Assembly (NCBI GenBank): GCA_036250195.1
Contig: JAVHZZ010000008.1
Location: 16,497,434 to 16,561,433, forward strand
Direction of reading: 5' to 3'
Length of the DNA: 64,000 nt
Source: Mixophyes australis
Lineage: Eukaryota > Chordata > Amphibia > Anura > Limnodynastidae
Of this stretch, positions 45,873-57,143 are shown piece after piece. Each line of letters opens with the position of its first letter. Position 1 is the first letter of the stretch. The position numbers and the translations under genes were made by a program. The notes beneath the pieces are model-generated. The model worked only from the letters and a program-made list of their open reading frames with translations, had not been told where the DNA came from and did not search any database.

Positions 45873-47139
45873 ATGATGGTTGTTGGCCTATGTGCCTTAT
45901 GCATTTGCTACTTACAGGAACATGGCCATATAACCTGAGAGCGAAACTTGGATTAGTCCAATTGGGCTGGCACTGAGCTACAGGACTGATCCATGTGTGG
46001 CCATCATTAAACAATATGTTTAAAATAATAATGTGAATGAAAGGCACAACAGTTAAAGTGGAACTCTGACCCCTTTTTTTAGTGGGTTAGCCCAACTAGT
46101 AAAATTATTATTTGCAAATTGCATTGTTATGGCAGGAAAATTAACATTTAAACTTAAACAGCTTCTCTGGAGCACAATGGGTTAACTGTTTCTAAAATGT
46201 ATCCAATGTATATTTTGTTTTAGAAGTATAAAAAGTTGTAGAGTTCTGTTGGCTGCCTGCCAAGGTCTGAATAAGGAAAGGCAGGAATGTGAATGTGGAG
46301 TCACTCTTACTTGACAGCATTAACAAGTCCTTTATTTCTGTCAGAAGGTATATAGATAAGTGCAAAATATTAAATTAATAAAAGAAACAAATAGAAAAAA
46401 ATAATAAAAGTGATAACAGCAGACAATATTGATTGGCAAATCGTCTAATTATCAAGTAGATATGAATTTACCCCCAAACAACGTAGATGGAATTTCATTT
46501 AAAGTAAAAACTAATAAGAAATGTGATTAATTGAAAAATAAATGCAGTGATAAAGCCAGTAAAGTGAAAAAAGCCATAAAGGAAGATGAGGCGCCACTGA
46601 TTTCAACCTATGACTTATTTATCTGATAAAGAAACATATTGATTATTTTCTAACACTTTTATTTTTAAGCAATATGTGTTCTATATGCTTTCAGACACTG
46701 AGTCTTAGCTCCGAGGATCAATAAGTAACAGAGTTGCATTTTCCTACTGTATCAAAGCTTTTCCCTTTGACATAAAGAAGACTTTACACAAAAGAGACAA
46801 TCATAGATTGATAAAATCTAATTTATTATTAGTACATAATGCACCAAGTTATCAGACCAAGAGGCTCTGCAAATGCTCTACTACTAAACGGAATGAAACA
46901 CAAGCAAACAGCTTGCAGCAATTATTGGGAGGTTTATAAAATATCAGCAAGATGTGCATTAGCTGAAAATGAGGTTTTATTGGAAAATATTATTTTTCAC
47001 CCAAAGTCCAAATGTTCTCTTTATTCTCTAGTTATAATCTGAGCAGAGTGTGCGTGCCGTGTACATTTTCTCTTTAATTACACACAAGTATGAGATTATA
47101 TTTTTACATTTTTTTCATTAGTTTTGTTTTGTCTGCACG
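45873..47139. other. Non-coding AT-rich stretch, no gene seen
   Basis: No recognisable repeat or exon. The AT-rich parts at 46340-46700 and 46800-47040 contain only chance open frames. Confidence 0.4.
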
Positions 47140-48180
47140 TATTACAGGGGTTTGGGTTAGACCCTTATGGATGACAGTCTCCCCAAAGTTTTTGGAGGCC
47201 CCCTCCTTCTAGGGAAGGAGCTGAAGTTCCCCTAGGGAAAGGTTGGCCTACCTAGGAGAGAAAGGGGTCCACCAAAGCCTTGCGGCAGTGACGGGCCTGA
47301 GACCCTTACCACCAAAGAGGCCTTGTGGCTTCGTTGGTCAGGGTTGTCCCCCTAGCATCGGCAAAGGGGTTGGGGGGGATGAAAAAACCCTTATTCCCCA
47401 AGAGGACTCTGGGAATGGAGAGGAGAGGGATCCTATCCCTTTAATGACGGGTCCAGAAACCCCAAGCCCACAGGGCAGTCTTAGCATTGGACTGTGTGGC
47501 TTGAAGCACTCTACCCGTCGTGTCTTTTTACCTTTTTGTATAGGGGTGGATTTACGCAACCACTCCCACCAACCAACCTACTACATCCGTAGAGGCGTAT
47601 TCTCTGTAGCCCAAGACATTTTCTCAATAAAGACAAGTCCCAAACTTACTATATATGGGTCTCTGCTGAATGGATTCAGTAATGGTGGATGAGGTCTGAA
47701 GGAAGTATACATGAAGTAAAAATGACAGCTGCTTTCTGATTGGATGGCCACACTACATGCTCAATCAAGAGCTGACGTCATTTCCACCTGTGCCCTAGTG
47801 GGTCTCTTGATCATACATCGCTATTAAGGCCTTCTATAAAAGGCCAACGCTAATAGCACATATAGTAATCAATAGGTGGTGAATACAATACAATGAACCA
47901 ATGTGGTGGGAAGGTACACGTGTAGCACTCCGCCGATGGTTGGAATACCCCGTTAGGGAATCTTTTGAGAAGTGTATAAGAAGTAAACAGGTGAGGGCAG
48001 AGATAGAGTAACTCACCTGTGCACCTCTCAAATGCTGATAGGAGGAAGTTAACAGTAATTGGTCCATCCACTGACCAACCAGAACTCCCATCCTCTCTCT
48101 GGAGTAGTATGGCCGGACGTTAGGGGGCTAGACCCCCTGTCCCTTATATGCCCCCCTGAAGAAAGGGGCACACACTTCAT
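47140..48180. other. GC-richer block, possible unclassified retroelement
   Basis: Composition shifts from the AT-rich flank to GC-richer text with many GGGG/CCCC blocks. A 149-codon open frame (47243-47692) has no domain I recognise. It contains an AATAAAGACAAG signal near 47627 and a promoter-like set at 47737-47843. Both together would fit a retrotransposon relic, but no paired ends were found. Confidence 0.3.
47737..47843 (+). promoter_or_regulatory. CCAAT, CRE and TATA motifs in promoter order
   Basis: Inverted CCAAT (TGATTGG) near 47737, a perfect CRE TGACGTCA at 47773-47780 and CTATAAAAGG at 47834-47843 lie within about 110 bp in the usual order. This could be an LTR U3 region or a decayed Pol II promoter. 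No transcript evidence is available. Confidence 0.35.
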
Positions 48181-48554
48181 TTGTGATTCTCTGGAATAAT
48201 ACATGACTATGTACTTTAATAATTACTGACCCCATAAACATTTAGGTAGACAAATTTCATTATCTGTTTTTAGAACTGAGAGATGCTAACTCACTTATGA
48301 GAAAGAGAAGCATAAGATAAATATTAGGAATTCTATCTTAAGGTGTACATCTCACAAATTCTTGATGTACACATCATTAAATTACATGCAACAATTTATT
48401 TTTTGAGATAAGCAACCCCAATAAATTTTTAAAACCAAGCACCACCCTAAATCGTGAGAGTCTTTGCAGACAACAAATCAGACTGTGCTGAAACAAATTT
48501 GGAATAGGAAACAAAATTGTCATTTAAAATTTAATTTTCAAATACCGTTTTATT

Positions 48555-48935
48555 TCAAAAGTTCCTTTTGACAACAGGCTCTATACAAAGCATAGGAAAT
48601 AACAACAAATTGAACACAGTTACATTATAAATGACTTCATACTCCTCAAATGTCTCTTTAAGCAACTTCCAATTAGTAATGACAGGTTTGTTAATGAATT
48701 CAACGAAAGATAGAATTATTGGCTCAAAATTGCAAATCATTGCTCAAACCGATCTGGGAGAAATATCATCATCTCCTTTACTGTTCTAATTGGCAAAGAT
48801 TTGTAACTCTGCAGATTTACTTGTAAAAAAAAAAAGTGGGGTTAATTTCTTAGGAAGATCTTGTAGTTGTATCCAGATTTTTTTTAATGAAGTTATTTTT
48901 GCAGCTGTTAGTAGATGGGCAAGTTAAATTGTTTA
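48555..48935 (-). pseudogene. Probable L1/Tx1-type LINE ORF2 C-terminal relic
   Basis: On the minus strand near 48915-48830 the translation reads LAHLLTAAKITSLKKIWIQL, resembling the LLxAAK...W segment near the end of L1-clade ORF2. Further on (48740 downward) NFEPIILSFVEFI resembles the usual F..W.P...FI ending. The two pieces are in different frames with stops between them. The match is by eye and short. Confidence 0.38.
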
Positions 48936-49891
48936 GTAGATAAACTACAGAAGTACTGATAGATTTGTGACAACTTCAAGTTGACTATAGTGTGGGGGCT
49001 CTTGGGTGGAAGTCTTAATTCTAGTTGTTTCAAGCAGGAAGTTGTACTTAATTATAGAATATAGAAGGGGGGGGGGCAGACGTTATGAGCTCTTCATCAT
49101 CTCCCTGACTTCATTTTGCAAAAGCAGCTGCACCCTTATTATTCAAAACGAAATGAATAAAAGAAAAAAAAAATTGATTAGATATCCATCCATTTTCCCC
49201 CGAGGGGACGCAGCAGCCAAGTTAGATCTGCAATTTTGTTTTCAACGTCGCAGTGATGACAGATGTTGTAGCATGCAATTTTGCAACCATATTCCCTCCA
49301 TAAAGGAACATCCTGGTTCCTTGGGTAATAAGAAATCTTCTTTATCTGATGTTTAACACAACAAGACTTTGAGAAAAGACAACGTTCCCTCTGATTACTA
49401 AAATCTTTATCTTGATAGAATTTTCTAAAGTTCTGAAATGTCTACAATATTGTTAACGCATTTGTGAACTGCGTATTGCAAAGGCGCGACTTTAAAAGAA
49501 CATGAAATGTCAGTTACTTTATACAAAAGAGCTATTAGTGTGATCCACTCGTACATACAAATGTGTCAAGAGAGTATTGGAAGTGAAAGAGTTTTAGCTA
49601 ATGTAATTTTTCGATGCAGGTCAGACTTCCTGTCTGTAAACATACAAAAGTAAATTACAGGGATTGTTTCAGTGTCTCCTATGACTAATGACAGAGGACG
49701 AGACTTGAGTGTAGACATTAATTCATTATTGCTTCATGTTTGTGGTGGTTTTGGGGTCGCAGATTAATTTACAAGGCAAAACATGGAATGTTTGCTCGGA
49801 GTGATCTTCAGTAGAAAATATTTAGGAGCCAGAACTTTACAACTATGGCTGGGTTACAAGATGGCCAGAAAAGGCATCTGTGTTGGGTGCA
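48936..49891. other. Non-coding stretch, no gene seen
   Basis: A 116-codon open frame at 49006-49356 has no recognisable domain and could be antisense to more of the LINE relic. The rest is unique-looking. Confidence 0.35.
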
Positions 49892-49899
49892 GAATGGTG

Positions 49900-50209
49900 C
49901 AGGGGCAAACGCAGAATTTGTAGAGAGGAGTGTCCACACCACGCCGTCAGTGGGCATGACCAGCATGCATGGGGACGTGGCTATAATATTAGACAGTGCT
50001 TGGCTGCTCTGCAACTCTTCCTATCCCCATAATATACATGGGCAATGCTGCATGCACTACTGTTAGGTTCACGCAGCTCTTCCTTTTCAAGCAAAGCCGT
50101 GTGAAGCAGGGGCAGGGTCCAGTCACCTCAATTATACAGTGCCCTAGGCTTGGATGGTGGGTTTCCAGGCACTAGGAACCCCCCCCCCCCCCCCCTCGGT
50201 TTGCCTATG
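49900..50209 (+). mobile_element. hAT-like element (CAGGGGCAAACG family), copy 4, both ends present
   Basis: It starts CAGGGGCAAACGCAGAATTT and ends GGTTTGCCTATG, the best-defined copy (310 bp). A C-run lies at 50178-50195. Flanks GAATGGTG and AGGTGGTA agree at only 4 of 8 bases, so the duplication is unproven. Confidence 0.75.
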
Positions 50210-50497
50210 AGGTGGTAGGTACATGGCTAACAGTGAACCAACTCTGTTTCTCGTGCCGCATATATATCGATTGTCGCCATGTGTGAAGACAGACAAGGAT
50301 AGCCGCAGTTTGACACCAATGCTTTGGTTGCTAAAACGCCTTGTTCACCCGCTGATTACAGTTTCTGCATCTCCTCTTTTGTTAATCTTAGGAGACGTGT
50401 GACATGAGTGCTTCCAAGTATACTAGTACTTTATGATTTATAAGAAGCAACCTAGAAAAGATAAAGTTACCAGCTTGAACCTCATGAGTGTGATGAA

Positions 50498-50755
50498 TCA
50501 TCATCATCATTATCATTTATTTATATAGCGCCACTATTTCCGCAGCGCTGTACAGAGAACTCACTCACATCAGTCCCTGCCCCATTGGAGCTTACAGTCT
50601 AAATTCCCTAACATACACACACAGACAGACAGACAAGGGTCAATTTGTTAGCAGCCAATTAACCTACTAGTATGTTTTTTGAGTGTGGGAGGAAACCGGA
50701 GCACCCGGAGGAAACCCACGCAAACACGGGGAGAACATACAAACTCCTCACAGAT
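50498..50755 (-). mobile_element. V-SINE-like element, head missing
   Basis: Tail, 3' half and conserved core are intact, ending at CAAACTCCTCACAGAT; the tRNA-like head is absent. Confidence 0.9.
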
Positions 50756-51141
50756 CAATTGAACCAAAAGTAAATATATCAATGAATGACTAGACAAACA
50801 TAGATGTGTTTTGCAAATAGCTCGAACTTTAAAAAAACCAAACAACTGAAAGTGGAGATTTCCCACACAAAAAACATTTACTGCTGAGTAGAAGTCCATT
50901 GGATGTTTGCCACGTACTACATAATCACTGCTGGAACTGAAGTGGGTGCCACCACTGTTTGAAGGGCTGAAAGGGTGCAGTCAGCGGGTAAAGTGTATTC
51001 CGCCGTCAACATGGGATGCACTAAAGTCAGCAACTGATGATGTCTACAACTGCTTTAATCTTATCTGGTGGCTCCGTTCCTCCAATGTCTGCGGGCTCAG
51101 AAGATCCCGCGGACACTGCTACATTTTCAGAAATTCCAGCT

Positions 51142-51604
51142 CTCGCTGTCAGCGCCGGTGCTAGGGTCCCCCTTCCCCCCCACCCGCAGGCACACTTTAA
51201 AAATCGGCACCTCCCGCCACAGGTACCCTGTTAAAATCGCCGCTTCCCTCCCCTCCCGACGTCTTTCCTTATCTTACCTGCATTAAGCTGCTCCTCTCTG
51301 CTCCGTCTTCTCCCCTCCACTCACAGACACTGTCGGGCCGTGATGATGATGTCACGCCCGACAGTCAGTGAGTGGAGGGGAGGAGACGGAGCAGAGAGGC
51401 GGCGGTGGTGATTCATAGCCCCTTCCCCCTCCCCGTGGATTTATCGGAAGCTGTGCGGCGGCCGTGGAAGGTATGGTCAGCGGTCGCCGCACAGTTTTAA
51501 ACGACAATAGTCATTGTTTTTTCATTTTAAGGCGCCCTGCAGAGCCTGGCGCCCTAGGCAATTGCCCAAACTTGCGTAATTGGAGCGCCGGGCCTGCTCG
51601 CTGT
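51142..51604. mobile_element. hAT-like element with perfect 8-bp TSD CTCGCTGT and a large hairpin
   Basis: The element is 51150-51596 (447 bp), starting CAGCGCCGGTGCTAGGG and ending GGAGCGCCGGGCCTG. CTCGCTGT flanks it at 51142-51149 and 51597-51604. A hairpin at about 51292-51400 pairs CTCTCTGCTCCGTCTTCTCC with GGAGACGGAGCAGAGAG, with CACTGTCGGGC near the loop. Its GCCCTAGGCAATTGCCC end resembles that of the 11030/18515 family. It is GC-rich and non-coding. Confidence 0.9.
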
Positions 51605-52933
51605 AAGGCAAGGGACGTGATCCAATGGGATGGAGTCTCCACTGAACTTCTATCTGGAAAGTGGAGGTCACCTAGCAACTAGTGACATCACTGAGGCATG
51701 AGACAATCTGTGATGTCACAGATCCCTAGCGAACTGACAGGCCAAAGCCAAACAGTAACTATGGAATCTCAATATTAATTCAATCTGTAAATTGGCTGTC
51801 TCCACTGTCTGCTAAAAAAAAAAACTAAATATAAATGCACAGTCAGTGACGTATAGCAAAGAATTGACTTTTTCAATCTATAATTAGATTTTTATAAATA
51901 AGTAGGTCGATAGGTTTCTGCTTTATGTCAGCCTGGAGGAAGAATGCGAGGAACAATTATCACGTCAGGAAGTTTTCTCAAGTAATCAGCAGCCATAACC
52001 CAGCACGTACGTTCCCTGAAATATGTGGGAGCCGCGCTGACGGGTCCAAGTCTTTACAAGTAGAGTGAACTTTAACATTTATTGCTAATTTTAAACTGTC
52101 ACAGTATAGTTTGTGATATTAGACAACAGTGTGCTTAAATAAGTGACGGTTTAACAATGGACAAGGGATGGAGACAGACGCTAGAAGTATATCATTAACT
52201 CCTTCGTGAATTATAATTATAAAGTATCCGTGAGATGTGTAGTAATACCCATTAGGGTCAGTTGTGCACAATTTTGTTTATTTTATGGGTAAGCGCATAT
52301 GTATGTTAACACTCACACAGATCATGGATGTGGTCCGTCTGATCATTTGCTGTGCATGATCATTGTGGATTTTGAGGTAGGTACACGTCTTCATAAATAA
52401 TCCACCATGAAGGACACCCTACAATAACATTTGGTCTGATCCCCTCATTAGTTCATTTATTTAAAGTTTTCTGCCAAATATTCTACTCATTTTACCCTCA
52501 TCTATGTTTCATTTAAATCCTGACAGCAAGGGAATAGATAGGCTGCCTTTATTCCAATTGACAGATTTAAACTGTAAGCTCTTTGGGGTATAGCTCTTGA
52601 CCCTAACGGTTTTTACTTGTTATACCCGTTCCTTCTGCTTTGTATTGCTCGATTCTTGTAATGCTGTGTACACTGTACGGGGCCCTGCTGTACGAGGATT
52701 TAAAAGTGCGTTTTAGGTGATGAACTACTTTAATTAATTCATTTTGTTTCCTAGTTAATCACAAAAATCACTATGTAAAAAATTTTGAAGTTGGCCGGTC
52801 TAGTAATGCTTTTTACACACATCTACAGCGTGTGTTTATATTTTGTCGCAGAAAATGTCAGAGTGGGATAATTTTATGCACAATGCACAAATGTTACAGA
52901 TATATTAGGCCAGCTTCATGTTGGGATGTAAGT
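51605..52933. other. Non-coding stretch with a LINE/SINE-tail-like piece at 52570-52700
   Basis: TTTAAACTGTAAGCTCTTTG at 52566 and GTACACTGTACGGGGCCCTG at 52667 resemble the 3' ends of small retroposons (CTGTAAGCTC...GTAC...GCGCTG). The rest shows no repeat or gene. Confidence 0.4.
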
Positions 52934-53245
52934 TGGGCAGCACGGTGGCTTTGTAGTTAGCACTTCTGCCCCACAGCACTGGGGTCATAAGTTCAATTCC
53001 TGACCATGACCTTATCTGTGTGGAGTTTGTATGTTCTCCCCGTGTTTGTGTGGGTTTCCTTCCACACTCGACAAACATACTAGTAGGTTAATTGGCTGCT
53101 ATTAAATTGCCCTTATTCTCTGTCGGTCTGTGTATATTAGGGGATTTAGACTGTAAGCCCCAATGGGGCAGGGACTGATGTAAGTGAGGTCTCTGTACAG
53201 TGCTGCGGAATTAGTGGCGCTATATAAATAAATAGATGATGATGA
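52934..53245 (+). mobile_element. V-SINE-like element, full length
   Basis: The head GGGCAGCACGGTGGCTTTG through the tail AAATAAATAGATGATGATGA. The TCCGGGTGCTCCGGTTTCC part of the core is deleted. Confidence 0.9.
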
Positions 53246-53462
53246 GTGTGTGGCTCCCGTTTCCTCCCACACTCCAAGAAGCAAACTAGTAGGTTAATTG
53301 GCTGCTATCAAATTGCCGTTAGTCTCTCTCTTTCAGTGTGTGTATGTATGTTAGGGAATTTAGACTGTAAGGTCAAATGGGGCAGGGACTGATGTGAGTG
53401 AGTTCTCTGTACAGCGCTGCGAAATTAGTGGCACTATATAAATAAATAGATGATGATGATGA
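53246..53462 (+). mobile_element. V-SINE-like element, head missing, directly after the previous copy
   Basis: It starts at GGCTCCCGTTTCCTCCCACA, within the core, a few bases after the tail of the copy before it, and ends with AAATAAATAGATGATGATGA. The direct head-to-tail order suggests insertion at the other element's tail or unequal recombination. Confidence 0.88.
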
Positions 53463-53614
53463 AATCCCTTTGCGAGAAATAGTTCTGCCCATGCTCAAAA
53501 AACGGACCTTGTGCCAAAGAACACAATAGCCTGCAATTAATGACTGAACACAAATGACACTTACTACAAATTGAAGGACGTAACGGTGAAGGGAAGGGGC
53601 AGATGAAGGTAGAA

Positions 53615-53782
53615 CATGCACAAGAAGGGCGTGTCCATGTGCAAGAAGGGCGTGTCCATGTACAAGAAGGGCGTGTCCATGTACAAGAAGGGCGTGTCAA
53701 TGTACAAGAAGGGCGTGTCCATGTGCAAGAAGGGCGTGTCCATGTACAAGAAGGGCGTGTCCATGTACAAGAAGGGCGTCCC
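53615..53782 (+). repeat. 21-bp tandem repeat, 8 units
   Basis: The unit CATGTACAAGAAGGGCGTGT plus C repeats eight times with changes at two or three positions (GTAC/GTGC, CATG/AATG). Each unit contains GGGCGTG. Length 21 keeps frames open on both strands; the open frames are by-products. Confidence 0.95.
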
Positions 53783-54471
53783 AACGCAGCTGACACCCAT
53801 TCAAGTCTTGTATTTCTCTTACGCACCTGGTTTTTAGCTGTATCATTTGCACCAGCTACAGGTCTGGTGTAAGTGCCGAGGGATAGTGCTAGTTGTCACA
53901 GCATCGTCTTTGTGTTACAACTACACATATACATGCCACTAAATAGCACAAAACATGCAAGTAAGACAGACTATAAAAATGCATTGTATGCACAGCACGC
54001 ATTAAAAACATCCTGATTTATCTATTTTTTTATTTTAATTTTTTTTTTTAAAAAAATGAAAATAATTAATTTTTTAACAAATATTTTAGTAGTGATTATA
54101 ATATTAAGATTTGCTCATTTATTTTATAAAATATATTTTTTTTTGTATTCGTTCTGATAGGACTTTATATTCCATATATACATGTGCGTATCCTGCTCAC
54201 TGCTCTGTCTACCTATGACAAGTAACATTTAGCCAGGACGTTCTTATACCCAGATTCCAATGGAAACATATCTTGAACTCCGATGGAATGTGAATACGGC
54301 CAGAACCTCGCTCAGGTTCCGTGCTTGTTTTTAAAACCCAAGTTGCGTCCAAGGATGTAGCAAGCCCATAGGGTGCATACCTCTGCAGACAGGGGTATTA
54401 TTTATGGTGCTACTTTGTGATTCTGCCACATTAATAGCTCTCAGTAGGTCACAGGGAAAGTTCCTGCTTCC
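53783..54471. other. Non-coding stretch, no gene seen
   Basis: A/T-rich with long T- and A-runs near 54025-54060 and 54128-54145. Confidence 0.45.
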
Positions 54472-54662
54472 CCTGCAAACAGGGGAGGGCTGGCATATTT
54501 TAGCCCGGGGGGAAAGAATTGACTCAGCAGCCTATTAGGAACATTTTAAAGGGGACAAAATGCAGGTGGTCCAGTGACCCAGCCCAAGTTAGCCGACTAT
54601 GGGACCGGCCTGGGGGGCAGATGTCCCCCAGCCCCCCAACCCAGCCTTTCCCTGCCTGCAAC
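54472..54662 (+). mobile_element. Small hAT-like element (TTTTAGCCCGGGG family), near-perfect 8-bp TSD
   Basis: The element is 54480-54654 (175 bp), starting CAGGGGAGGGCTGGC and ending AACCCAGCCTTTCCCTG, well-matched inverted ends. Flanks are CCTGCAAA (54472-54479) and CCTGCAAC (54655-54662). It is the best-preserved member of the family in the window. Confidence 0.87.
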
Positions 54663-55403
54663 TCGGAATGAAAGGGGACAGAACTGAGCAGCAAAGCCGA
54701 TACATGGGTCCCCACAGTGTGACCAGCATGAATAGTGCACTTGGCTTACGCCAGGTCAGTCCTGACATAGAACAAGCTCTTGGTGCTATTTGCATCTCAT
54801 TTATAAAAAAAAACTTTAAATCCGCAGCAATCTTACGTACTGTCCATATAAGATGGAAGATTCACATTTGTATTTCCATTAGAATATTAATTATTGATAC
54901 TGTGCTAATTACTCATGTTTGGTCTTGATACAGAAGCGTCTTGGAGTGTGTTTAAATCGGACAAGTTATGGTACAGAGCACATCCTGCCCGGCGCGTCGA
55001 TCAAACTGTAAACCTTTATCCCGCTTATCATTGAAGTCTAAAAGTGGGCGGGGTTAGTGTCCGACTCAGGAGTCACCTGATCACAGCTGAATTAACTTTG
55101 TTCCATCTGTAAAAAGCAATTACATGAAATTGCTCAGCTGACAATGGTTTTGTTAATCTCTATCATGTGTCTCCTCTTCTTCTCACTGTTTACAAAAGGT
55201 TTCAAAAGAGAATTTGAAAGCTGGAGAAATCGGTGGATAGCAACCACCCTTCCCAAATACATGGTTTTCAACCCAGGGGGTAAAAAGCGATTCCCATGTA
55301 AACCTCTTGTAAACTGAGAGATAACAGAACACTTGTCATGTACTCTACCCAAGAGGTTATCTAGAAAATGATTGGTACATAGCTGAACCTTCAGTTTGAT
55401 CAC
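54663..55403. other. Non-coding stretch, no gene seen
   Basis: A 111-codon minus-strand open frame at 55134-55469 runs into the next element and has no recognisable domain. No repeat is seen. Confidence 0.4.
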
Positions 55404-57143
55404 CTTTAAAATAGAGATGTTCACTGACCCTGTGTTTTTGTTTTGGTTTTTTTGCAAAGCCACCCTCACGTGCTTTGGTTTTGAACCCCTATTTTTTTTT
55501 CTAAAATCCCTTTTTTTTTTTTTTTGCTAAAATCATATAATTTGGCTCTTTTTTTGTTCCTACATTATTATTATTAACCTCAATCACATTAATTTCCAGT
55601 CATTTCCAGACAATTTTTGTCAAGTGACAAGAACTCTGCTACCCCTCCTGTTTCTGTGTGAGCAATGGCACTGAGCAATGTCACTGGAGACTGTAGAGTA
55701 ACAAGAACACTGCTACCCCTGTTTCTGTGTAAGCAATGGTACTGAGCAATGTCACTGGAGACTGGAGAGTGACAAGAACTCTGCTACCCCTCCTGTTTCT
55801 GTGTGAGCAATGGCACTGAGCAATGTCACTGGAGACTGGAGAGTGACAAGAATACTGCTACCCCTGTTTCTGTGTGAGCAATGGTACTGAGCAATGTCAC
55901 TGGAGACTGGAGAGTGACAAGAATACTGCTACCCCTGTTTCTGTGTGAGCAATGGTACTGAGCAATGTCACTGGAGACTGGAGAGTGACAAGAACCCTGC
56001 TACCCCTGTTTCTGTGTGAGCAATGGTACTGAGCAATGTCACTGGAGAATGGAGAGTGCCAACAACACTGCTACCCATGTTTCTGTATGAGCAATGGCAC
56101 TGAGCAATGGCACTGGAGACTGGAGAGTGACAAGAACACTGCTACCTATGTTTCTGTATGAGCAATGGCACTGAGCAATGGTACTGGAGACTGGAGAGTG
56201 ACAAGAACACTGCTACCCCTGTTTCTGTGTGAGCAATGGCAATGAGCAATGGCACTGGAGACTGGAGAGTGACAAGAACACTGCTACCCCTGTTTCTGTG
56301 TGAGCAATGGCACTGAGCAATGTCACTGGAGACTGGAGAGTGACAACAACACTGCTACCCATGTTTCTGTGTGAGCAATGGCACTGAGCAATGTCACTGG
56401 AGACTGGAGAGTGACAAGAATACTGCTATCCCTGTTTCTGTATGAGCAATGGCACTGAGCAATGTCACTGGAGACTGGAGAGTGACAACAACACTGCTAC
56501 CCATGTTTCTGTGTAAGCAATGGCACTGAGCAATGTCACTGGAGACTGGAGAGTGACAAGAACACTGCTACCCCTGTTTCTGTGTGAGCAATGGCAATGA
56601 GCAATGGCACTGGAGACTGGAGAGTGACAAGAACACTGCTACCCCTGTTTCTGTGTGAGCAATGGCACTGAGCAATGTCACTGGAGACTGGAGAGTGACA
56701 ACAACACTGCTACCCATGTTTCTGTGTGAGCAATGGCACTGAGCAATGTCACTGGAGACTGGAGAGTGACAAGAATACTGCTATCCCTGTTTCTGTATGA
56801 GCAATGGCACTGAGCAATGTCACTGGAGACTGGAGAGTGACAACAACACTGCTACCCATGTTTCTGTGTAAGCAATGGCACTGAGCAATGTCACTGGAGA
56901 CTGGAGAGTGACAAGAATACTGCTACCCCTGTTTCTGTGTGAGCAATGGTGCTGTATCTCCTGGGGAGGTAGGTACTTATGGAGAAACCCGCAAGATCCA
57001 ACAACGCAAGAATGACGTTTTGACTCGATTCAGTTCCGAAGGCGCGCAAAAGTACCGAGCCGACTCGCGAGCCTACTCAGATCCCCTACGTTCGGAAGGG
57101 TTCGGTTTTCAGAAAACCGAGCCTGGACATGTCTACTTTAAGA
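55404..57143 (+). mobile_element. TAGAGATG hAT-like family, copy C, with expanded 71-bp array
   Basis: The element is about 55412-57135 (1.7 kb). It begins TAGAGATGTTCACTGACC and ends GCCTGGACATGTCTA, imperfect inverted ends. Flanks CTTTAAAA (55404-55411) and CTTTAAGA (57136-57143) agree at 7 of 8 bases. TAGAGATG-type ends with an 8-bp duplication recall Ac-like hAT elements. Between the left GGTTTT-rich part and the right CCGCAAGATCCAACAACGCA part lies the array. No transposase is visible. Confidence 0.82.
55620..56945 (+). repeat. 71-bp minisatellite, about 19 units, with a 5-unit higher-order repeat
   Basis: The unit runs GTGACAAGAACACTGCTACC, CCTGTTTCTGTGTGAGCAAT, GGCACTGAGCAATGTCACTG, GAGACTGGAGA. 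Neighbouring GAGTGACAAG starts at 55841 and 55912 are 71 bp apart. A run of variant units (GGCAATGAGCAATGG, then ACAACAACACTG..CCCATG, then CTATCCCTG, then GTGTAAGCAATGG) occurs twice, offset by about 355 bp (near 56200-56550 and 56555-56905). Confidence 0.93.

Noticed and set aside
47243..47692. 149-codon open frame as a gene
   Set aside because: There is no recognisable domain, and the composition follows the GC-rich block. I kept it only as part of an unclassified repeat-like block.
53434..53872. Frames with a 7-residue repeat on both strands
   Set aside because: The 21-bp tandem repeat keeps frames open; there is no conserved flank.
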